From NCBI GenBank assembly GCA_034687125.1, contig JAQGBZ010000649.1, forward strand, positions 1 through 23,162: a stretch of DNA of 23,162 nt. Reading direction: 5' to 3'. Of this stretch, positions 10,930-18,241 are shown one piece after another; positions within the stretch are counted from its first letter, which is position 1, and the number at the start of each line of letters is the position of its first letter. A program made the translations under genes and the position numbers. The notes under the pieces were generated by a model. That model searched no databases. It worked only from the letters and a program-made list of their open reading frames with translations, and had not been told where the DNA came from. This DNA is from Neelides folsomi (taxonomy: Eukaryota > Arthropoda > Collembola > Neelipleona > Neelidae).

Positions 10930-12072
10930 TCATTGAATTCTATTTTCAATCCCAATTATTGGCAAATTCTTCATTTTCTTCAAAACAAATTCCATCGAGT
11001 TGCAATAAACAAAAGTTTTTGTTATCGTGCTGGGTTTGATTTCAATTGTTCTCTTAAATACTTGCGGATTGTTGTATTCCATTGGCCTCAAATTAAACTA
11101 AAAAAAGCTCCCAAGAGACGAAAATATTCCTTATTTTTCATTGATTTAAGAAGTTGGAGAATAAAAGAAAGGCTCTCGGAAGCGTGGCGAATCATTTCGT
11201 TCACAACTTTTAAACTCGTTTCACAGTTTTCTGGCAATAGAATTTCTTCAATGGAATTGAAGTATTTTCCCTAAAGAGCCTTTGGAATGTAAACTCTCGG
11301 AATGACCTCTTGGATCAAATCCTCTTTAAGATCGACAACGTTGCCACATGTACTGAAACAAATTGCAAAGTGTTTTTCAGCATCTTTAATTTCTTGACTA
11401 ATATTTGGACTTACTAAGCCTAAAGCCATTGCAAATTTTGAAGTAGCATATATAACCGTTCCATAAATGTAATGGCTGTAAATGTCAAAATCCTCAAAGG
11501 TGATCATTTTTTTAAAAAGGAAATTATCCATTCCCTTCGTCATTTCCTTCACTTGATCATAAATGATGGTTTGGATTTTCTCGTGAAGTGTTGAATAAAC
11601 ATCGAGCAATCGGTCAAATTCTCGGAGCAATCCCGCTTCCGCATCGCTGTTATCTCGCCATCCCAATGTAATGTTCGAGCCAATGTTGGCGGGAAAACTT
11701 GATTTTAAATCGACTAAAACCTGCGAAATTTTTTTTAGTAATTCGGATCGAGTTTCCACGGGAAAGGAAGTGTCGTCCTCAATTGTGTCGGAAAATTAAA
11801 TTGTCGTCGATTAAATACAATACAACGAGAATCAGTTGAAATTCAAACACTTCAACTTCAGGTAGAGAAACGAAATATTTTAGTTGAAATTTATTAAAAT
11901 AGCGCCCTACTTTGGAAAAGGTCATATTAGAGAATTGAATGTCTTGGTGATATTTGGCCAATGAGGAATTTAAATGCAGAGCTTTGAGGGCTCCCGAAGG
12001 TATTTTCTCGTAAAGAGTAAAATGGAGCTTTGGGCCATGAACCGTTTGAATTTTGCATTTGAGCCAATTTTC
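10930..12072 (-). pseudogene. broken squalene synthase-like gene (trans-isoprenyl diphosphate synthase, head-to-head)
   Basis: Squalene synthase joins two farnesyl diphosphates at the ER membrane, the first committed step to sterols. Minus-strand pieces follow the family in order. Frame A (12072-11779) holds SSLAKYHQDIQFSNMTF and FEFQLILVVL. Frame B (11789-11271) holds the first aspartate-rich motif DTIEDD, GLLREFDRLLDVYSTLHEKI, GMDNFL, YSHYIYGTVIY, and the second motif region NVVDLKED. Frame C (11270-11088) continues in frame after a stop, with LLPENCETSLKVVNEMI. Frame D (11076-10930) holds the C-terminal YNNPQVFKRTIEIK. Damage: a frame change between A and B with about 28 extra bases; a TAG where the family has Trp (IPKAL-stop); a TGA then a frame change near 11085; loss of the Arg normally before the second Asp motif (NIIRD becomes NVV-D). 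No GT-AG introns explain the frame changes. The C-terminal membrane anchor is not recognisable. Phytoene synthase is the main alternative, less likely given the motifs. It is a relic, probably not functional. Confidence 0.78.
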
Positions 12073-13012
12073 CTGCTTCTAATTGAATCAACGAATTGAA
12101 CTCATCATTGGAAAATTTGCCAAAGCTGACTGAGCAACCTGCAATGATACTCTTGGAAATTTCAATTGGACACTCACTTTTTCCGATTCAAGTATTTAGG
12201 TCAATTTTGATAAATTTCACAACTGATTTCCTCATTATTAATGGAAAATTTGAGCGCGTCTTGGGAAGTTCGAGTTAAATGTTCAATTGTTTTGCAACTT
12301 CCTTTGCATATTTCAAAATGTTGACAAATTTTTGAGTTAAAAATTCAAATTCCTCATTTAGGTTCAAGTTTTTTGTTATGGCGAGCAAGATTGAGAAGTG
12401 TGAGAGATTCGAATGAAAGTTGAAGATGGTCATTGAAAAATATCAAAATGGTGGATTTGCATATTGGAACGGCGGCATGTTTTTCCATTTTCTTCATTTC
12501 ATGTAAGATTGAAAGACATTCTTGCGTGTCTGAAAAAAAATTTTTGGGGAAAATTATTGATTGTTAATCGATCGCTTCGATCAATTTTAATTGCTAATTG
12601 GGTTTAACTTTCATTTAAAAATATACATATTTTATAAAGTTTAATACATTATCAAATTGACATACCAATAACATTGCAAGTTTGAAATGGCAATTTTGAG
12701 TTGACGAAAGACGTTGAAAATCAATGAGAAAAAGCTTTTGAATGAAATGTTGGAAATGAAATACAAATTTAAATCCGAATCAGTTGATTTGACCAACTGA
12801 TAAATCCGAATTGAGGTTTCAAATCCGTCTTCTGAAGTCTTCAGTCAATCCTTTAAAGAAGCCTTTGATTGAAATCCACTTTCCAAATTGGAAGAAGATT
12901 TGAGATACAAAATTCCCTTTTTAAAGCCACTCAAATTATGAATCAGTTTGGTTGTGGAAAATTCGTTGAGAGAATTTTTCTCTAATGTTTGTTTAAACAA
13001 TTCATTGATTGT
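12073..13012 (-). pseudogene. degraded coding sequence, unidentified, upstream of the squalene synthase relic
   Basis: On the minus strand, a possible exon runs from 13012 (acceptor GTGTCAG) to about 12666 (donor GTATGT). It is open except for one TGA near 12855 and encodes segments such as FISNISFKSFFSLIFNVFRQ. A second piece follows a T-rich acceptor near 12531 and reads ECLSILHEMKKMEKHAAVPI and SFESLTLLNLARHNKKL. The frame then shifts twice, with further open pieces (EEFEFLTQKFVNILKYAKEV; KSIIAGCSVSFGKFSNDEFN) reaching the squalene-synthase-like part. Long stretches free of stops in AT-rich DNA, ordered splice-like sites and an amphipathic, Leu-rich character argue for former coding sequence. 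I do not recognise the family. It may be a separate broken gene or the 5' part of one chimaeric locus. Confidence 0.45.
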
Positions 13013-14331
13013 CTGACACTTTTTTTTATTAAATTAAAAAAAATGACAAATAATATTTATGTTCAATAATATAATTTTGAAAAGTAATTTAACAAATACT
13101 TATTATTCATTTTTATAAAAAATATATATAAATAAAAATATCCCAACTTTATTGACTATTGACTAATGAACACCACCTACCTTTGTAGTGTTGACAGAAA
13201 AAGTGTTGGTGAGTTCCAAATTGGAGAAAACAGAAAGATGTGTGGTTTAAGTCGCTTAATTTCCGCCACCCGTTACATTAAGGAGATAATGCTAATGGAG
13301 ATTCAGAGTTCCAAAGGATGAATTTATTAGGTTCAAATTCCGATTGAACAGTTATTGTTTAATTCAGCTTTTAGAAGTGTTCTTGATGATGTTTACAATT
13401 AAAGTGAATTCTCTACTTATTAATTGCCAACCCTTGTATACTTCTTATCATTTTTTTAATTTGTAAATAAAGTTTTATTCTGCGCATCTGGCATTTTTAT
13501 TCCAATATTTGTTGATTTAACAGATCTCATTAAAGCGTGAGGTAATATATATATTTGATAATGCATTCCTTAATTTATAATTTAGGTAATTTAATTATAA
13601 AAACGCATTTCTTCTACCTAATTTAAAATGTCATGTCTAGACATGGATGACATACAATCTAAATCTCTTTTACATTATTAAATTAAATTAATACCTATAA
13701 ACATAAAAATAATATGTATAAACTAGTTTAAAATTTTGGAATATAAATAAATACCTTATTCATAACAAATATATATACATCAATATTAAAGAGCAAGCTA
13801 TTATTTCAATAAAATATGGGTGTACTATATATAAAATATATTTATTTATATGCAACAAAAAATATTTATACCTTAAATCGTCTAAAGCCTATCGTTTACC
13901 TTTTTCTTTATTCGTTATTATTAAGCATTGAACCTTTTATTTATTTGAAGGTAAAATGACCATATCATACGAATAAACCCCAAATTCCTTATCAAGATAA
14001 AAATATATGTATGTATGAATGATTAAAATAAATGGGAAAGGTTGGTTGGGTATGGTTATTTTTGATGTTTGAAAATTGAGTGTTGTATTAATTCTCAATG
14101 TGGAAGTAAAGAAATCAGAGCTTGAAGAACAATTTAATATTAACATGTGTAGATCACGGCTTGTTATTCAACCCGCCTCTAAAAATGCTGCGATTAATTT
14201 ATCTCAATTCGAGAAGAAAATAGGTGATAAGACATTTCGAGTAAGTTATCATACGTTTCTGAATCTGTAGCCAGAATATTATTAATATTAACTATCATAA
14301 TAATTTTGCTAAATTACATAAAATATTCAAG
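13013..14331. other. non-coding DNA, possible 5' exon near its right end
   Basis: Mostly AT-rich DNA without a gene. The stretch 13160-13345 is less AT-rich but its frames are closed. At the right end an open stretch (about 14076-14240) stops at a good donor (CGA|GTAAGT, GT at 14241). The next gene's ATG at 14332 follows directly on an AG (TATTCAAG|ATG). The open stretch could therefore be a 5' UTR exon of that gene. Reading it as coding would bury the signal peptide internally, so I do not annotate it as CDS. Confidence 0.4.
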
Positions 14332-15171
14332 ATGCGTTTTGGGGCCTTGATAGCTTTTGTTTTTATGTTCACCGTTCTGGCATTTCCTAATCAAGAGAAA
14401 GAAGATTTTTCAAATCAAAACAAAGCGTCAGAAAATGACCATGTAATTTATATTTATAATAAGTATTATTCTAATACTTATTGCTGTGAAATATATTATT
14501 TTATAATCATTTTATAATCACCTTCATGAAATACTGAAGTACTTAATGTTTATAATTTTAAATTTAAAGGACGAGAAATTAGAACCAGTATCGATTGTAA
14601 AAAAATCATATAAAATCAATGGGCAAATCAACGGAGAACTTAAGATCACCTCTCTCACATTCAAAGGTAAAATCAAATATATTTTGTTTTCCAAACAATC
14701 AACTTCTTAATTAATTAATTAACTAGATAAATATACAAAAAAATAGGGTGGGCCCTTAACATCCCGGCAAACTAGTTCAGTATATTCCTCTTTAAGTCCC
14801 CTGATTGAAAGATCTTTATCTATTAACAATTTAAAGTGACAACCAATTGAAAATGCGGGGATGTTAAGGACCCACCATGTATGTATATATACATGTATGT
14901 ATATTTATATTTAATTTTATATTAATGCTTTATTTATTTAAATATTTAAATAGAGATTAAAATTGGCGGTAACGTTGCACGCTTGGATGAGATTGGAAAA
15001 TTTGCAAGAGGATTGATTAGAGAGATTGGTCAGCAGATTGAAAAAAATCAAGAAAAATTTTTTGACAAATTTTTTGACAAGATCACTCATCTTATTATCA
15101 GCCTATATGTGTGTACATTTATTTTAATGTTCACATGTTTTGGAGTTTATTTTTTATGTAAGAATAGATAG
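14332..15171 (+). CDS. small secretory-pathway protein with a C-terminal membrane anchor
   Basis: Three exons (14332-14442, 14570-14666, 14954-15171; introns phase 0 and phase 1) join to 141 residues. The N-terminus is a clear signal peptide (MRFGALIAFVFMFTVLAFPN). A short charged lumenal or extracellular region follows (EKEDFSNQNKASENDH, then DEKLEPVSIVKKSY), then a glycine-containing segment (EIKIGGNVARLDEIGKFARG) and an amphipathic stretch with repeated FFDKFFDK. A single hydrophobic segment near the end (HLIISLYVCTFILMFTCFGV) leaves the short tail LCKNR. It would be a type I single-pass protein with almost no cytosolic domain. Intron 2 carries the MITE at 14747-14876. Family not recognised; the amphipathic-helix pattern might suggest a membrane-active or apolipoprotein-like peptide, which is inference only. 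Confidence 0.65.
14747..14876. mobile_element. MITE-like element inside an intron
   Basis: Terminal inverted repeats of 23 bases (14747-14769 and 14854-14876) match at 21 positions and enclose 84 bases with no coding capacity. The outer ends read GGTGGG and CCCACC, as in the element at 21268-21339 and in many Tc1/mariner-derived MITEs. TA-rich flanks (ATATAC on the left, ATGTATGTATATA on the right) suit a TA target, but the exact duplication is unclear because of A-rich sequence at the left edge. It sits in the second intron of the small membrane-protein gene. Confidence 0.75.
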
Positions 15172-15691
15172 TCTGTTATAAAATTATAAAATTCATTTCT
15201 AATGCTAAGTTTCTTATGCTTCTAATGTTAATTATTTACTAAATATAGATCATTACTTGCCCATTACTAAAGTTATATAATATTTGATTTAGTACCTACT
15301 TTTAGTACCTTTTTATTCATCAGCCTTGAAACAACATTTAAACAACCATATGAGAATAAAATTAACAAATATAACGCTCAAAATATGAAATTATTTAACT
15401 GATAGAAAAAAAATTCGCTTTATTAAAGCATATATACCTATATGACATAGACATATACCTATGAATATTTAGTAAATTATGCATATATGAATTTTTCTTG
15501 ATTGCGTTTGCGAAGAATAATGAGTTAATTATGAACAATGCGATAATGGAAATTAATAATTGCGCCATTAGTGACAGGATTTTCCCAAACAAATTTTCAT
15601 CCTTTTCTTTTCAAAGTATTTTCCCAATTATTGAAACCAAATTGTTTAAATTTTGTGTCCAACGACCCTTGTGACTTTTAATCGAAGGAGG
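15172..15691. other. intergenic AT-rich DNA
   Basis: Separates two plus-strand genes. The minus strand at 15592-15395 is open and hydrophobic (QLLISIIALFIINSLFF), but it has no clear start, splice partner or family, so it is not called a gene. The right end should contain the promoter and 5' UTR of the next gene. Confidence 0.45.
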
Positions 15692-16696
15692 ATGGTGAAG
15701 AAAGGAATCGAAGGTCATCCCGGGTCAGGAGATTCCCCCAATGACATGACCAAATTGACCGAATCGACCGAAAAGTTATTCCAAATGCTCACACCCACAC
15801 CCAAAGTCCAACCAACGAAGGAACGTCCAATTGGAAGCAAAGTGATGGCCGTAGCTGGAAAAGTCGCCCAATTCAAATCCTCACAATTAACCTTTGACAA
15901 CTTTGACTCAATGACCTTCGGTCTCGACGATTTCCACCAACCCAAAAGTTACAAAATCGTGGGTGACAAATTGGAAGTAATTTCTGATAAAAATCCAACT
16001 CCGAAGAAAACGAAATCTCTTGCGGTGTCCGGACGGAAGAAAAAAGTCAAAAACTTTTTGGATTTGAGTGCCGAAACGCGAGCCGAAGTTGAAAAAATTC
16101 TTCAGATGGAATTTGAGAAAACCAAAGATTCCAATTCGGCTTTCCAAATCCCGGAGGATCTTTTTACAAAAATCGGGATCGCGGAAAATAAGGGAAAAAA
16201 ATTTGATGCGAATTTGGTGAAGAGACGGATCCGAATTTCCGAGGCGGGACGAAGCGTTGAAGAAAACAAAATCCGAAATTCTCTCCACGTGCTTAAGAAA
16301 AAAATTGAGGAGCAGAAGGATTTGGATTTCGATGCTTCGTTGGATGATCACCAATACAACGATGGGGGAAATGAGGGCGAGGACGAGGATTTGAATGCGA
16401 ATGGCGATGTGGCGAAGACTGAAATTAATAAATATTCGACCAAGGCGAATTTGAACGACCAACGACGGGATCGGTATTTAAGCCAAAAACCCAATTTCCC
16501 ATTTTTCCAAGCTTCTACGAATAAATTGAAAATGGCGTGGCAGCGGAGTCAGGCAGACATCAAATTGAAACAAAATTTTTTTGAAAATCGTCTGAGGGAA
16601 AATGAGGAACAGAAAATCATCAACAAAATCGCAAATGTATTCAAAAACAATCCCCATCTTTTTGACATGAAGTTTGAAAAAAGTTTCAAATTGTAA
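15692..16696 (+). CDS. intronless charged protein, family not recognised
   Basis: A single uninterrupted frame of 334 residues from the ATG at 15692 (context GAGGATGG, a good eukaryotic start). The frame is open a little further upstream without another ATG. The protein is hydrophilic, without signal peptide or membrane segment. It has a Pro/Thr-rich part near residues 35-50 (MLTPTPKVQPTKERPIGSK), a basic cluster likely to be a nuclear localisation signal (SGRKKKVKNF), and a second basic run (GKKFDANLVKRRIRISEAGR). A Lys/Glu helix (VLKKKIEEQKDLDFDASLDD) follows, then an acidic segment (GGNEGEDEDLNANGD). The composition suits a nuclear or nucleolar protein. Base composition is far richer in G+C than the flanks, supporting real coding use. 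The lack of introns may mean retrocopy origin. AATAAA at 16916-16921 follows. Confidence 0.75.
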   Translation: MVKKGIEGHPGSGDSPNDMTKLTESTEKLFQMLTPTPKVQPTKERPIGSKVMAVAGKVAQFKSSQLTFDNFDSMTFGLDDFHQPKSYKIVGDKLEVISDKNPTPKKTKSLAVSGRKKKVKNFLDLSAETRAEVEKILQMEFEKTKDSNSAFQIPEDLFTKIGIAENKGKKFDANLVKRRIRISEAGRSVEENKIRNSLHVLKKKIEEQKDLDFDASLDDHQYNDGGNEGEDEDLNANGDVAKTEINKYSTKANLNDQRRDRYLSQKPNFPFFQASTNKLKMAWQRSQADIKLKQNFFENRLRENEEQKIINKIANVFKNNPHLFDMKFEKSFKL

Positions 16697-16915
16697 TTGT
16701 AATTAACATAATTAACCCAATTGTAATAATACATTTTAAACTTGTAATATTCAATTAAACATGTAATTCAATTAAACATGTTCTGATATTAATTAAAAAA
16801 TTAATATTACATTAATCTTGTATTAAAATTTAGTTAATTATACACTAATGTGTAAATCTAAATTGAAAGGATGTAAAATGTCATTTGTTGTATCGATGTG
16901 TGTAAATGTTCACCC

Positions 16916-16921
16916 AATAAA
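16916..16921 (+). terminator. poly(A) signal of the intronless charged gene
   Basis: A canonical AATAAA lies 220 bases after the stop codon, just downstream of a TG-rich stretch. It is the first good signal on this strand after the gene. Confidence 0.5.
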
Positions 16922-17051
16922 CTAAAAATTATATCGTGATTAATATTTATTTATTTATTGACACTTTTCATTTTAACCATAATTTGGATCATTGGATAAT
17001 TTTAATTAGACAATCAGTGTAATTATAATTAATCGAATTACAACTTTAAAT

Positions 17052-17891
17052 TTAAAAATAATTAAAACCTGACTCAACAGCTTTTGCAATAAAATAATTT
17101 TCTGATCGTTTTCCCCTCAGTTTGCTTTTACATCCAATTTGGATCGATTTCACATCGCCGTAGTTGAATTTGTCTTGTTTGATGTCCGTGACGTAGAAAC
17201 CCAATTGGTTCATTTTATTCGAACTCAACCAACAGCGGGAAACTCCTTTGAAATTTGGTTGGCGGTAAAGCGACAATTTCTGAATGTTTGTTGTCATCAA
17301 CGAAGCAAATGAGAAATCAATCGAAGGGACGTCATTTTTGAAAGTTGTCGAATTCCCGCTGAATGAAATTCCTTCGTAAAGATTAATCGTCTCTCTTTTG
17401 ATGTTTTTTTGATCTCCGGCGAATCTCATTGATTTAATTGGCGGACGAACGAAATCAACATAAGTCGAATTGTAACAACGTTGTTCAAATGTTGCCACAA
17501 TTCCTTTTATTGGTGTGCTGTAATTGGCCGTGTTGTAAAATTGCCATCTAAATAAATAAATTAAATAATCAAAATAAAATCACCAATTAAATTCATTCAA
17601 ATTCAAATTCAAATTAATTAATTTAAATCACTAATATAACCAATGATTTATTTAATTAATATTTTATGTGAAGTGTATTATATTAAGTATTGATTTTAAT
17701 CCTTACTGTCCAGTTAAACAAACAATGGCGTATTTTTTGAAATTGTGCACAGCAATTAAATCGGGCTGTGGAGTTGTGAAAATCCAAAAATGTGTATTTC
17801 GACTGAATAGGATAATTAATTGTTCCTGACCCTTCGCCAAGCTCCAGAAGAAGATGAAAGAAAAGACGAGGAATTGAAATGTCTTCGTCAT
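17052..17891 (-). CDS. secreted beta/gamma-crystallin-like protein (paralogue of 5340-6226)
   Basis: Two exons on the minus strand (17891-17707 and 17547-17052, phase 2 intron, acceptor TTATTTAG) give 226 residues. It starts with a signal peptide (MTKTFQFLVFSFIFFWSLAK, probably cut before GQEQ). A domain follows that crosses the splice at LTGQWQFYN. Greek-key-like motifs lie at about residues 115-130 (INLYEGISFSGNSTTF) and 154-170 (LSLYRQPNFKGVSRCW), ending in GDVKSIQIGC and a basic tail (KSKLRGKRSEN). The pattern aromatic-x5-G in these motifs is typical of beta/gamma-crystallin folds. The match to the other gene covers the intron position and phase, the W-x-F-Y after it, and the GDVKS ending, but overall identity is low, so duplication is old. 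It carries N-x-S/T sites (NST), fitting secretion. Function unknown. Confidence 0.8.
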
Positions 17892-18241
17892 TTTCTTTTA
17901 ATTCTCTTCATATCAAATGAATTGGGAAATTTCACTTTTACCATTCCGAATAAACTAAACATTATATTTATTTAATAAAATAATAATCAATTTCATTTTT
18001 ATTAACTAACCCTAACTATGTCATTCATTATAGCATTGTTAATTGTTATAAAAAACATTCTAATATTCAACATTAACATTGTAATATAAAGTGTAATATA
18101 AAGAGCACAATGTTAATACAGTCGTAAAATGAACTATAAATGAAAGTTCAATATAATGTTTATTTTTTTAATTAATTAATAACTTTATTAACCCTTGAAA
18201 GTTTATTGATTCTTAATTTTAATCACATGATATTTAAATGT
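17892..18241. other. intergenic AT-rich DNA
   Basis: Spacer between two minus-strand genes. TTTATT at 18184-18189, AATAAA on the minus strand, begins 53 bases past the receptor stop codon and is a plausible poly(A) signal for it. The left part should carry the crystallin-like gene's promoter. No gene seen. Confidence 0.45.

Noticed and set aside
10885..11274. Plus-strand open frame of 129 codons
   Set aside because: It is the antisense of the squalene-synthase-like relic; the minus strand gives recognisable family motifs, this frame none.
10930..12072. Reading the broken enzyme as phytoene synthase or the NDUFAF6 homologue
   Set aside because: The order and wording of motifs (DTIEDD, LLREFD, YSHYIYG, PEN, YNNPQVF) fit squalene synthase better; not tested by search.
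13160..13345. Less AT-rich stretch as an exon or tRNA
   Set aside because: Frames are closed on both strands. A GGTTCAAATTCC-like motif is present, but no cloverleaf could be built around it.
14076..14240. Coding first exon for the gene at 14332
   Set aside because: The donor at 14241 is good, but translation through it would place the signal peptide inside the protein. A 5' UTR exon fits better.
15395..15592. Hydrophobic minus-strand open frame, possible exon
   Set aside because: It has no convincing ATG, partner exon or family, and random frames in AT-rich DNA are often hydrophobic.
15908..16462. Minus-strand open frame of 184 codons
   Set aside because: Antisense shadow of the charged intronless gene. 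It is composed of Phe, Ile and Arg runs as expected from complementing Lys- and Glu-rich codons.
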